Shown here in pieces: positions 50,512 through 58,797 of a stretch of 64,000 nt of DNA. Location: contig NZ_QSNT01000003.1 of assembly GCF_009498525.1 (NCBI RefSeq), forward strand, positions 1,095,671 through 1,159,670, written 5' to 3'. The notes under the pieces were generated by a model. The model ran no database searches and was not told where the DNA came from. It was given only the letters and a program-made list of their open reading frames with translations. The DNA comes from Rhizobium sp. ICMP 5592. Lineage in GTDB: Bacteria > Pseudomonadota > Alphaproteobacteria > Rhizobiales > Rhizobiaceae. The translations under genes were made by a program, and so were the position numbers. How positions within the stretch are numbered: position 1 is the stretch's first letter; each line of letters opens with the position of its first letter.

Positions 50512-51408
50512 ATGATCGACTGGGACGACATTCGCTACTTTCTTGCCGTGGCGCGCGGAGGCTCGGTGCGGGCTGCCGCCGAAGGTCTCGGGGTGTATCA
50601 CTCGACGGTGCTGCGACGCATCGCACAGTTCGAGGAGCGCCTTGGGGCGCAGATGTTCGAAAAGCTGCCTTCGGGCTACCGCCTGACGGCTGCGGCCGAG
50701 GAGGTCCTTGAGCTCGCGAGCCAGATGGAAGCGTCGTCGCACCAGCTGGAGACGCGCGTCTTCGGGCGCGACCAGAGTGTGCGCGGGCTTCTGCGGGTGA
50801 CGTTGGCTCCGACCCTCGCGACACACCTGCTCATGCCGGACTTCGCCGATTTCGCGCGTCTGCATCCTGATATCGAGATGGATATCTTGTCGTCCGGCGA
50901 ACTGGCAAATTTGACCAACCGAGAGGCTGACGTCGCGATCCGCGTCGTCTACGACCGCAAAACCCTGCCGCTCAATCTTCACGGTCTGAAAGGACCGGAT
51001 ATATTCGGCGGTATCTACATGTCCCGCGATCTGCTAGCCGCGTGGCGTGCGGGCGCGGCCGATCCCATCCGGTGGATCGTCATAAGCATGCATGGAATTC
51101 CGGACTGGGTCAGCGAGGGTGAGGTCCGCACCAGTGGGGTTCCATTCAGGACCACGGACGGCGAGGCGCAGATCGTTGCTGTACGGCAAGGGCTCGGGAT
51201 CACGACACTGCCGTGCTTCGTTGGAGATGCCGACCCCCTGCTGGTGAGGGTGCCGGGCACCGACCTGCACATGTACGGAACGCTCTGGCTTCTCACGCAG
51301 GGGGAGACACGCAAGACGAAGCGCGTGCAGCTCTTCACCGAGTTCATATCCCGCAGGCTCGCCGCCTACGCTCCGCTTCTCGCGGGGCTGTCCATAGCGC
51401 GCGACTGA
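50512..51408 (+). CDS. LysR-type transcriptional regulator
   Basis: 298 residues, the usual LysR length. The HTH is at about residues 18-40 (G-S-V-R-A-A-A-E-G-L-G-V-Y-H-S-T-V-L-R-R-I). The effector domain follows. The start chosen begins M-I-D-W-D-D-I-R-Y-F-L-A-V, as usual for LysR; a longer in-frame start adds 26 unsupported residues. It is divergent from the SDR/F420-reductase-like genes and likely governs them. Confidence 0.92.
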   Translation: MIDWDDIRYFLAVARGGSVRAAAEGLGVYHSTVLRRIAQFEERLGAQMFEKLPSGYRLTAAAEEVLELASQMEASSHQLETRVFGRDQSVRGLLRVTLAPTLATHLLMPDFADFARLHPDIEMDILSSGELANLTNREADVAIRVVYDRKTLPLNLHGLKGPDIFGGIYMSRDLLAAWRAGAADPIRWIVISMHGIPDWVSEGEVRTSGVPFRTTDGEAQIVAVRQGLGITTLPCFVGDADPLLVRVPGTDLHMYGTLWLLTQGETRKTKRVQLFTEFISRRLAAYAPLLAGLSIARD

Positions 51409-51612
51409 CGCCCGGCAGGCCGCCGGCGACGCTTGCCGTAATCGAGCCGGAAGCCGAGCAAATCGCGGATCGCCGAAATTCTTCCTTGAATTCAAGAGCG
51501 AGAATTTCTGACGGATTCGAAATACGGTTCTTCGTCGCCAGCGGAAAGATTTTCCTCGATGGATCAATGCGTTATGATGCTTCACAACCATCGAGTGGGA
51601 ATAGAGGGCGAA

Positions 51613-51671
51613 GGGCATTCCCTAATCGTAACTTTCCCGGAATGCCCGATCGCTGAATTCAGCAAATCGGG
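51613..51671. repeat. Overlapping inverted repeats downstream of the exported-protein gene
   Basis: GGGCATTCC (51613-51621) pairs with GGAATGCCC (51639-51647). CCCGAT (51645-51650) pairs with ATCGGG (51666-51671), and inside it GCTGAATTCAGC is a 12-base palindrome. The first and second stems share three bases, so they exclude each other. The element could be a terminator for one or both convergent genes. The rest of the 297-base gap shows nothing clear. Confidence 0.55.
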
Positions 51672-51705
51672 CAATCCAGGAAAATGACGAACGGAGTGAC
51701 CGTCC

Positions 51706-52146
51706 TTACTTCACCGTGATGCTCAGGCCGCTGATGTCGGCGTTGATTTGCAGGCCGACCTGCCTGCCCGTAAGTTCGAGTTGGGCACCCTTGTTGTTGG
51801 TCATGACGATCATCTGGGCGCCTTTGCCGACAGCGCCGCCGCCGCCCGCTGCACCGTAGACGCCCGCAACATCCCGGGCGCGACGAATGTTGCGCACGGA
51901 ACCCTGGAAATAAGTCTTGGAGGCCCCAAAGGCGAGACCGCCCGAAATGCCGCCGATCGAGATCGGATATTTGCGACCGTGGAAGGTCAGCGTGCCCTCG
52001 CCTCCGGAACCACCGACGAAGAAGGCAGCCTTGTAGACGGCAAAGCGGATCGTACCGCTGTCGGCATGCGCGGCGCTGGCAAAACCAATCCCCACGGCGG
52101 CGATGGCGGCAACCGCGACTGAACGAAATCCGGACGTAATATTCAT
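51706..52146 (-). CDS. Small exported protein of unrecognised family
   Basis: 146 residues with a Sec signal peptide (basic N-terminus, V-A-V-A-A-I-A-A-V-G-I-G core, cleavage A-S-A-A-H-A near residue 28). The mature part is Gly-rich and beta-rich: G-S-G-G-E-G-T-L-T-F, I-G-G-I-S-G-G-L-A-F-G-A-S and a C-terminal V-G-L-Q-I-N-A-D-I-S-G. It may be related to DUF1134/EipA- or SYLF-type proteins, but the resemblance is weak. No neighbour gives a role. Confidence 0.65.
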   Translation of the reverse strand: MNITSGFRSVAVAAIAAVGIGFASAAHADSGTIRFAVYKAAFFVGGSGGEGTLTFHGRKYPISIGGISGGLAFGASKTYFQGSVRNIRRARDVAGVYGAAGGGGAVGKGAQMIVMTNNKGAQLELTGRQVGLQINADISGLSITVK

Positions 52147-52314
52147 GATGAGCTATTCCTCAAAAGCGCCGCTTACCCAGCCGGCCGGGCACGACGTCAG
52201 CGTCGTAGCAAAGTTATAGATGAACGGTTTCACGCGTCATTGGTTCCAAAGCACGGTAATAACAAAGCGTTAGGGCAGATCCAAATAATCGAGTGGGAAC
52301 GAGGATGACCGCGA

Positions 52315-53271
52315 TTAGCCATCTTTCTTTGAACCAAGCACCCCGATTGTATTCAGCCACCGTTCCACCAACGTCGGCCAGCTGCCGATGGGAAGCTTGC
52401 TCTGGCGAAGACCGAAGGCGTGGTTGCCTTGGGCGTACAGATGCATTTCCGCGGGAACCCCGGCCTTCTGCAGCGCGATATAATAGGCAAGCGACTGCTC
52501 CACCCCATCGACCTGGTCATCCTCGGCTTGCAACAGGAAGGTTGGCGGCGTGTCGGCGGTGACGGTGATGTCCGGGCGCAGCTTCATATCCGCCTCGTTG
52601 CGGGTGGCGCGATCCTCGTCTTCGTTTGCCCATAGATGGCCGGGGTAGAGCGCGATGGCGAAATCCGGCCGGCTGCTCAGTCTGTCGGCATCATCGACAG
52701 GCGCGTATGTCCGTTGCAGGAAATGCGTGCTGACCGCGGCAACGAGATGTCCACCGGCGGAAAAGCCGATCACGCCGACCTTGTGAGGATCGACCTGCCA
52801 CTGCGCCGCGTGTTGGCGCACCAGTCCGAGCGTGCGCTGGGCATCCTGCAGAGCCGTTTGCACCTTCGGATAATAGCGATGTCCTTTTTCCCATGTCGGA
52901 CCCGAGCTGGGCACCCGATACTTCAGCAGCACGCAGGTGATGCCGCGCGACGCCAGCCAGTCACAGATCTCCGTGCCCTCGATGTCCATGGCGAGGACCT
53001 TATAGCCCCCACCGGGAAACACCACCATGGCCGCGCCGGTGTTATGGCCCACCGGTGCGTATACGGTCATCGTCGGTCGGCTGACATCCGTCGCCGTCGC
53101 CGAACCGGGCAGAACGGATTCGGGTTTCGCATCAGGCACGGCATCCGGCACCGTCCCGGGCCAGATCGGCACCTGTACGTGGCCGGGTGAAGGCTGCCAG
53201 ACCGCGGAGTGCGCTTGCGAGCATGCGCAAACAATGGCGAGCAGGGAAACTAGGAAGATCGATTTCTGCAT
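52315..53271 (-). CDS. Exported alpha/beta hydrolase (BD-FAE-like esterase)
   Basis: 318 residues with a hydrophobic N-terminus (F-L-V-S-L-L-A-I-V-C-A-C-S) that could be a signal or lipoprotein leader, although the lipobox is not standard. The hydrolase core shows V-V-F-P-G-G-G-Y (oxyanion loop), the nucleophile in G-F-S-A-G-G-H, an acid in Q-A-E-D-D-Q-V and the catalytic His in G-N-H-A-F-G. This pattern is typical of acetyl-xylan esterase and feruloyl-esterase-like enzymes acting on plant sugar esters. Confidence 0.85.
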   Translation of the reverse strand: MQKSIFLVSLLAIVCACSQAHSAVWQPSPGHVQVPIWPGTVPDAVPDAKPESVLPGSATATDVSRPTMTVYAPVGHNTGAAMVVFPGGGYKVLAMDIEGTEICDWLASRGITCVLLKYRVPSSGPTWEKGHRYYPKVQTALQDAQRTLGLVRQHAAQWQVDPHKVGVIGFSAGGHLVAAVSTHFLQRTYAPVDDADRLSSRPDFAIALYPGHLWANEDEDRATRNEADMKLRPDITVTADTPPTFLLQAEDDQVDGVEQSLAYYIALQKAGVPAEMHLYAQGNHAFGLRQSKLPIGSWPTLVERWLNTIGVLGSKKDG

Positions 53272-53449
53272 GGGCTTGACGATGCCTCGTTGCGAGCCTC
53301 GATTCGTATTGGTGAATGACAGGCGGGTCAACGCGCGTTGCAAGGCTTGTGATCAGCAATATGTGAAGCGGGAACTAGCGGTCTCAGCTACTTCTATTGC
53401 CAGCAATGAAAGATCCTGGGCGACTGGATATCCCATCCAGCCTTCTGCT

Positions 53450-54220
53450 CTATCCCCTCCGAGCGGTGATAATCCATGCGCGCGAGTCGAAGAGCACGCC
53501 CTCCGGGGTCATATGCGCCTCCAGTAGGTCACGCAGCCGCTGCATTGCTTTGTCGGGCGCTTCATCGGTTTGCGCAAGCGCGTCCGTCACAAGATAGAGG
53601 CTGATAAGCGCGTCAAACGCCGTATCGACGTTGGGGCCATAGAAGACCGGTTCCCGCACATCGATGAAATCAACCGAAACAAAGCCGGCCGTGCTTAGAA
53701 GTTCCGTGGCGATGGCGGGGTCGCCTAGTGAGAACGGCGTCGAGGCACTCGCAGAAACGGCGGTTCCTGGGGCCAGGGCTTGCCGAATGGCACCAGACCA
53801 CGCGTTGCGCTCCTGACCCTGCCACACCATCCAGGCAAGGCGCCCGCCCGGACGCATCGCGCGGGCGACATTGGCAAACGCCGCCGCGGGATCGGCAAAG
53901 AACATCACGCCAAACCGGCTGATGCAGAGGTCGAAGCCGGCAGCGGGAAATGCGTGGTGCTGGGCATCACCCAATTCAAACGCAATATTTCGCAAGCCCG
54001 CTTCGTCGGCACGTCGTCGCGCAACCTCGAGCATCTCTGAGGATGTATCGACACCGATCGCTTCACTTTCCACCGCGACACGGGCAGCCTCACGCGTCGA
54101 CTGTCCCGATCCACAACCGATATCGAGCACGCGATCACGCACGCCAACGCTGGCGGCAGCGCGCAAATGCCCGTTGTGCCGCTTTAGTTCCGCGTCATAG
54201 AAGTCAGCGCGATTCAACAT
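53450..54220 (-). CDS. Class I SAM-dependent methyltransferase
   Basis: 256 residues with SAM motif I V-L-D-I-G-C-G-S-G-Q-S-T, then G-V-D-T-S-S-E-M-L and F-D-L-C-I-S-R-F-G-V-M-F-F. It resembles the UbiE-type methyltransferase group. The ATG chosen has GAGGG 5 bases upstream. It is divergent from the alpha/beta hydrolase at 54.4 kb, with a palindrome between them. The substrate is unknown. Confidence 0.88.
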   Translation of the reverse strand: MLNRADFYDAELKRHNGHLRAAASVGVRDRVLDIGCGSGQSTREAARVAVESEAIGVDTSSEMLEVARRRADEAGLRNIAFELGDAQHHAFPAAGFDLCISRFGVMFFADPAAAFANVARAMRPGGRLAWMVWQGQERNAWSGAIRQALAPGTAVSASASTPFSLGDPAIATELLSTAGFVSVDFIDVREPVFYGPNVDTAFDALISLYLVTDALAQTDEAPDKAMQRLRDLLEAHMTPEGVLFDSRAWIITARRG

Positions 54221-54347
54221 CTCCACCCTCGCTTGGTTTTGTTTCGGTCACTTGGTTGATGGGGCAACCTCAACGATTGTCAGACATATCGATCGCCCTG
54301 GAGAAACCGATTGCAAAACAAGATCAGTTATGCGATATCAAAACCAG

Positions 54348-54375
54348 TTGCGAAATGCAATCAGATATTTCGCAA
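54348..54375. promoter_or_regulatory. Inverted repeat between the methyltransferase and hydrolase genes
   Basis: TTGCGAAAT and ATTTCGCAA are perfect 9-base arms separated by 10 bases (28 bases total). It ends one base before the hydrolase ribosome site (GGGGAGGAG). It is a good candidate for a dimeric regulator's operator or a hairpin that affects translation. Confidence 0.55.
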
Positions 54376-54392
54376 GGGGAGGAGCGACCGAC

Positions 54393-55247
54393 ATGAGTGA
54401 ACGCATCATCATCGCTGACGGCGTGGAGATTGCCACGCAGGCCTTTGGCGATCCGAGCCACCAGCCTACCCTGCTGATCATGGGTGCCATGGCGTCAATG
54501 CTGTGGTGGCCGGAGGCGTTTTGTCGGCGGCTCGCCGCCCGGGGCCGCTATGTCATCCGCTATGACAATCGCGACACCGGCCTATCGACCTTTTACGAGC
54601 CGGGCAGCGCGTCTTATACGATGGACGACATGGCCGAGGATGCAATGCGCGTGCTCGACGCTTACGGTATCGACAGCGCCCATCTGGTTGGCATGTCGCT
54701 GGGCGGGATGATCGCGCAGATCGCGACGCTTGCCCATCCAGCACGGGTGAAAACACTGACATTGATCTCCACCACGCCGATCGGCATCGACACCTCCGGC
54801 CTGCCGCAAACCAGCGATAGCTATATGGAGCACGCGGCGGCGGGCGAGAGCATCGATTGGACCGACAACGCTCAAGTCATCGACTTCATCGTCAAGGATA
54901 CGCGGATGATTGCCGGCACGGCGCACCCCTATAATGAGATAAGTGCCCGTAATCTTGTCGAGGACGACGTCAAGCGCGCCAAAAACTTCGTCAGCGCCAC
55001 CAATCATTTCATGCTGAAGGGTGGGGATGCGTGGAAGAACAAGCTCAGCGCGTTGGCCGCGCCCCTTCTCATCATCCACGGTACAGCGGACCCGATCTTT
55101 CCAGCCGAGCATGGCGAATTACTGGCAAAAACCGCCGAAGGCGCAAAGCTTCTTCGTCTTGCGGGCGGCGGCCATGAAATTCATCCCGAGGATTGGGATG
55201 AAATCATTGCGGCCGTCGATGCTCATACCGGCGCAACGCGTCGATAG
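54393..55247 (+). CDS. Alpha/beta hydrolase
   Basis: 284 residues. The nucleophile elbow is G-M-S-L-G-G-M, the acid Asp is in H-G-T-A-D-P-I-F-P and the His in G-G-G-H-E-I-H. R-Y-D-N-R-D-T-G-L-S near residue 60 is common in epoxide-hydrolase- or lactonase-like members. GGGGAGGAG lies 8 bases before the ATG. The substrate is not known. Confidence 0.9.
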   Translation: MSERIIIADGVEIATQAFGDPSHQPTLLIMGAMASMLWWPEAFCRRLAARGRYVIRYDNRDTGLSTFYEPGSASYTMDDMAEDAMRVLDAYGIDSAHLVGMSLGGMIAQIATLAHPARVKTLTLISTTPIGIDTSGLPQTSDSYMEHAAAGESIDWTDNAQVIDFIVKDTRMIAGTAHPYNEISARNLVEDDVKRAKNFVSATNHFMLKGGDAWKNKLSALAAPLLIIHGTADPIFPAEHGELLAKTAEGAKLLRLAGGGHEIHPEDWDEIIAAVDAHTGATRR

Positions 55248-55352
55248 AGGCCGGGATCGCGAAAAATTCGCGGGACACTGTCGGTTTCAAAAAGCCCCGT
55301 TCGTCGTTCCGATGTGAGGCCGATAAGGCCGGCTCAAACAAGGAGACAGACG

Positions 55353-55724
55353 ATGCGTGTGATGGTTCTGGTGAAGGCTACCGAGGACAGCGAAAAGGGG
55401 TTTGTCCCCACACCCGAAACCATGGAGATGATGGCGGCGATGGGTAGATTTAACGACGAGCTTCGCAATGCCGGCATCCTGGTTACCGCCGATGGCCTCA
55501 AACCCTCATCGCAGGGCAAGCGCATTGCCTTCGATGGTCCGGGCCGCACGGTCATCGACGGGCCTTTCGCCGCGACCCGCGAGCTGGTCGCCGGCTTCTG
55601 GCTCTGGGAGGTCAAGGACATGGACGAGGCGATCGCCTGGGTGAAGCGCTGCCCCAATCCCATGCCGGGACCGAGCGAGATCGAAATCCGGCCGCTATAC
55701 GAAATGGCCGATTTGCGCCAATAA
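55353..55724 (+). CDS. YciI family protein (DGPF domain)
   Basis: 123 residues with the DGPF motif in V-I-D-G-P-F-A-A-T-R-E-L-V-A-G-F-W, a dimeric ferredoxin-like fold. AAGGAG lies about 8 bases before the ATG. DGPF proteins often lie with ECF sigma genes; none is seen here. It has no assigned reaction. It follows the hydrolase gene on the same strand with a gap of about 105 bases. Confidence 0.88.
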   Translation: MRVMVLVKATEDSEKGFVPTPETMEMMAAMGRFNDELRNAGILVTADGLKPSSQGKRIAFDGPGRTVIDGPFAATRELVAGFWLWEVKDMDEAIAWVKRCPNPMPGPSEIEIRPLYEMADLRQ

Positions 55725-55740
55725 TCCGGCGCCGAAGATC

Positions 55741-56313
55741 ATGGAAGGCGCCGCCGACATGGATGACCAAGCCGAAATCGCAGCACAGGCGAGCGGACTA
55801 GCGGAGATTCTTGCGCCTCGCCTTTCCGTGGTCTTCTGCGGATTGAACCCCGCCCTCACAGCCCATCTAGATGGCCACAACTTCTCGAACCGAAGCAACC
55901 GCTTCTGGCGCGTCCTGCATCTCGCCGGATTTACCCCTCGCCTGCTGCGGGCGGAGGAAGAGCGCGAGATGCTGCAATACGGTCTGGGCCTGACATCGGC
56001 GGTCTCGCGTCCGACGAAAAGCGCCAGCGAGCTTACGAAGCGCGATTATGTCGCCGCTGCTCCGGCGCTGGAAGAAAAGATCAGACAGCTTGCACCCGGC
56101 AATCTGGCCTTTCTAGGCAAGGCGGCCTATGCGGCAATCAGCCTTCGCGCGCAAATCGAATGGGGCCGGCAGCCGGATGAATTTGCCGGCGCTTCTGTCT
56201 GGGTGCTCCCGAATCCGAGCGGACTCAACAGGGCCTTTGATCTCACGAGATTGACGGAACATTATCGTGAGATGAAATTGGCGGTTGACCGAGCGGCGGC
56301 CCCTATTGAATAG
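55741..56313 (+). CDS. mug: Mismatch-specific uracil/thymine DNA glycosylase (Mug-like)
   Basis: 190 residues. The catalytic Asn36 lies in F-C-G-L-N-P-A-L-T, followed by G-H-N-F-S-N-R-S-N-R-F-W as in Mug/TDG, and the mismatch-probing loop is L-P-N-P-S-G-L-N-R. It removes uracil or thymine opposite guanine. Two ATGs are possible (the other at 55759 has AAGG upstream); the longer form is kept. It starts 16 bases after the YciI gene. Confidence 0.9.
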   Translation: MEGAADMDDQAEIAAQASGLAEILAPRLSVVFCGLNPALTAHLDGHNFSNRSNRFWRVLHLAGFTPRLLRAEEEREMLQYGLGLTSAVSRPTKSASELTKRDYVAAAPALEEKIRQLAPGNLAFLGKAAYAAISLRAQIEWGRQPDEFAGASVWVLPNPSGLNRAFDLTRLTEHYREMKLAVDRAAAPIE

Positions 56314-56336
56314 CGCGGAATGAAGTAAGCGATCGC

Positions 56337-56367
56337 CAGCCCCCGCGGCGCCGGCTCGCGGGGGCTG
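56337..56367. terminator. Terminator between mug and the MDR gene
   Basis: CAGCCCCCGCG/CGCGGGGGCTG, a perfect 11-bp stem with a 9-base loop, lies between two convergent genes. There is no T-run. Confidence 0.6.
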
Positions 56368-56383
56368 ACAGTTCCAGTATGCC

Positions 56384-57385
56384 TCACTTCACCGCGATCA
56401 CGACCTTGCCCTTGGCGCGACCGGTCTCGACGTAGGCCAGCGCCTCATTGGTCTTTTCGAACGGAAACACCCGATCGATGACCGGTCGTATGGCCCCGGC
56501 CTCGATCAGCGTGGCGATCTGCTCGAGCTGTCTGCCGCTCGCCGTCATGAAGAGGAAGGAATAGCTGATGCCCTGACGTTTCGATTTCCTGCGTATGCCG
56601 AAGCTCAGGCCGCGCATGACCTGCCGAAGCAGCCAGCCGAAACCGTTTTCCCTGGCAAATTCCGGATCCGGCGGGCCGGAGATCGAGATGAGCTTTCCGC
56701 CCGGCTTCAGAACGCGCAGTGATTTCTCCAGCGTATCCTTGCCGAGACTGTTCAGCACCACGTCATAGCCCTGCAGGAGATTTTCGAAATCGTCCTTCTT
56801 GTAATCGACGACGACATCCGCTCCGAGGCTTCTGACGAGATCGACATTGGCGGTGCTCGTGGTCGTCGCCACGGTCGCGCCGATATGCTTGGCGAGCTGG
56901 ATGGCGATCGCCCCGACGCCGCCCGAGCCGGCGTGGATCAGAACCTTCTGCCCCTTCTTCAGCTTTGCCCGCTCGACAAGCGCCTGCCAGGCGGTCAGCG
57001 CGACCAGCGGCATCGATGCCGCCTCTTCCATCGTCAGGGTCTTCGGCTTTGCCGCCACATCGGCCTCGTTCATCGCGATGAACTCCGCGAAGGTGCCGAT
57101 GCGGTCCTTGGCCGGACGCGCATAGACTTCGTCACCTGGCTTGAAGCGCCGGACCTTGGAGCCGACCCGGACCACTACACCCGCTGCATCATTGCCGAGG
57201 ATCAGCGGCAGGCGGTATGGCAGGATAAGCTTGAACTCGCCGTCCCGGATCTTGCCATCCAGCGGGTTGACGCTGGTGGCATGGATCTGGATCAGGACGT
57301 CGTTTTCCCGCAATGCTGGCTCGGGGACTTCGCCAAGGTGCAGAGCTGCGCCCTTCGCATAGCGATCGATCAGAAATGCCTTCAT
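56384..57385 (-). CDS. NADP-dependent MDR oxidoreductase (quinone-reductase-like)
   Basis: 333 residues of the medium-chain reductase superfamily without the zinc ligands of alcohol dehydrogenases. It starts M-K-A-F-L-I-D-R-Y and has the NADPH motif H-A-G-S-G-G-V-G-A-I-A and G-N-D-A-A-G-V-V. Similar proteins reduce quinones or enones. It follows the SDR gene by 40 bases on the same strand and is probably controlled with it by the HxlR-type regulator. Confidence 0.9.
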   Translation of the reverse strand: MKAFLIDRYAKGAALHLGEVPEPALRENDVLIQIHATSVNPLDGKIRDGEFKLILPYRLPLILGNDAAGVVVRVGSKVRRFKPGDEVYARPAKDRIGTFAEFIAMNEADVAAKPKTLTMEEAASMPLVALTAWQALVERAKLKKGQKVLIHAGSGGVGAIAIQLAKHIGATVATTTSTANVDLVRSLGADVVVDYKKDDFENLLQGYDVVLNSLGKDTLEKSLRVLKPGGKLISISGPPDPEFARENGFGWLLRQVMRGLSFGIRRKSKRQGISYSFLFMTASGRQLEQIATLIEAGAIRPVIDRVFPFEKTNEALAYVETGRAKGKVVIAVK

Positions 57386-57425
57386 GATACTGACTTTCTT
57401 TTCCTGAGATAGCGGCGCTAGCGGC

Positions 57426-58241
57426 TTAGGCGGGAAGCCTGTTGAACTTGCGAAGATTCTTGTCGACGAACGACTCCGGCAGAAAGCGGCGTATGAAGCG
57501 GACCTGGCCGGCCGCCTTTCCTGCAGTGTACCGCCGTTTCGGTGCGGTTGCATTGGCCGCCTTGACCACCATGTCGGCAACGATCTCGGGCGCATCCCCC
57601 GTCTCGACGATCTCACGCATCAGCGTCTCGGCATCGGCGCGAACGGTATCGTAAACGGCAAGCGGCTGATCCGCGCGCGTGAGATTTTCCTCGAAAGAGG
57701 TGCGGGTGACGCCTGGCTCCACCAGCACGACGCGGATGCCTTGCGTCCGCACCTCATGGTCAAGCGATTCCGAATAGCCCTCGATCGCGTGCTTTGTCGA
57801 CGCATAGAGAGCGTTGAACGGGGCCGGGATGAGCCCGAGAATGGAGCTCAGATTGATGATCCTGCCCTTTCGCTGGCGCCTCATGACAGGCAGGATCGCA
57901 TTCGTCAGGCGTACGACGCCGAAGACATTGACGTCGAACAGGGCCTTTGCCTGTGCGGCGGAGGACTCCTCGGCACCTCCAAGCAACCCGATCCCGGCAT
58001 TGTTGACGAGAAGATCGATCCGTCCCGCGCGGCTGACGACATCATCGACCACGTTCTGCACGGACCTGTCGTCGGTGACGTCGCAAACCAGCATCGTCAC
58101 GCCGTCGGAGGTGTCGGCCATCGGCTTGCGGCTGGTTCCGAACACCCGGTAGCCATTGCGCTGCAATGCTCGTGCCGTTGCCAGCCCAATGCCGGAGGAA
58201 GCGCCCGTGACCAGGGCGACGCCGCGTTCTCTATTGCTCAT
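57426..58241 (-). CDS. SDR family oxidoreductase
   Basis: 271 residues, classical SDR: T-G-A-S-S-G-I-G, L-V-N-N-A-G-I-G and the catalytic Y-A-S-T-K. The C-terminal part (A-P-K-R-R-Y-T-A-G-K-A-A) resembles the retinol-dehydrogenase-like group. It lies between the divergent hxlR-type gene and the MDR gene, so it forms a small redox operon. Confidence 0.92.
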   Translation of the reverse strand: MSNRERGVALVTGASSGIGLATARALQRNGYRVFGTSRKPMADTSDGVTMLVCDVTDDRSVQNVVDDVVSRAGRIDLLVNNAGIGLLGGAEESSAAQAKALFDVNVFGVVRLTNAILPVMRRQRKGRIINLSSILGLIPAPFNALYASTKHAIEGYSESLDHEVRTQGIRVVLVEPGVTRTSFEENLTRADQPLAVYDTVRADAETLMREIVETGDAPEIVADMVVKAANATAPKRRYTAGKAAGQVRFIRRFLPESFVDKNLRKFNRLPA

Positions 58242-58283
58242 TTCTCTCAGCTTTCATTTTTGTCATGGAACATCGATGAAAAC

Positions 58284-58318
58284 TAAGTTACTATCATTTC
58301 GAAATTAAGTCACTATCA
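58284..58318. promoter_or_regulatory. Tandem operator in front of the HxlR-type gene
   Basis: TAAGTTACTATCA (58284-58296) and TAAGTCACTATCA (58306-58318) differ by one base and lie 22 bases apart, two helical turns. A partial third TACTAA follows, right before the start codon. This is a strong candidate binding site for HxlR, giving self-control and control of the divergent SDR-MDR genes. Confidence 0.65.
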
Positions 58319-58331
58319 AAAAGATACTAAC

Positions 58332-58763
58332 ATGCAGAATCTTTCAGACCAGCCATGCCTGATCGCTCGCAGCCTCGCTCTGGTGGGGGATGCATGGAGC
58401 ATGCTGATCCTGCGGGATGCCCATGCCGGGCTCACCCGCTTCGATGAATTCCGCAAGAGCCTCGGCATCGCCCCGACCATCCTCACTCGACGGCTTGCGG
58501 CGCTGACCGAGGATGGATTGCTGGAGAAGCGGCGCTACTCGGAGCGGCCGCCACGCGATGAATACGTGCTGACCGAAGCGGGCCTGGACTTCCTGCCGGT
58601 CTTGTTCGCGATCGGCGCCTGGGGGCGAAAACACCGCAACGCGGACGGTGTCACCCGGTTCTTCGATGTCGAGACTGGAACGGAGATCGATCCTGTCACC
58701 ATCGATCGCGCGACCGGCGCTCCGATCGGAGCCCGCCCGATCCGCATCGTCATGCCCGAGTGA
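58332..58763 (+). CDS. HxlR-type winged-helix regulator
   Basis: 143 residues: the HxlR pattern C-L-I-A-R-S-L-A-L-V-G-D-A-W-S-M-L-I-L-R-D-A, then L-G-I-A-P-T-I-L-T-R-R-L and the wing with R-Y-S-E-R-P-P-R-D-E-Y. A Cys at residue 9 sits where redox-sensing relatives such as YodB have their sensor cysteine. With quinone-reductase-like and SDR genes opposite, a sensor of electrophiles or quinones is a fair guess. Confidence 0.92.
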   Translation: MQNLSDQPCLIARSLALVGDAWSMLILRDAHAGLTRFDEFRKSLGIAPTILTRRLAALTEDGLLEKRRYSERPPRDEYVLTEAGLDFLPVLFAIGAWGRKHRNADGVTRFFDVETGTEIDPVTIDRATGAPIGARPIRIVMPE

Positions 58764-58797
58764 ACCGCACCAACCCGAGGGAAGAGCGGCCTTCCGG

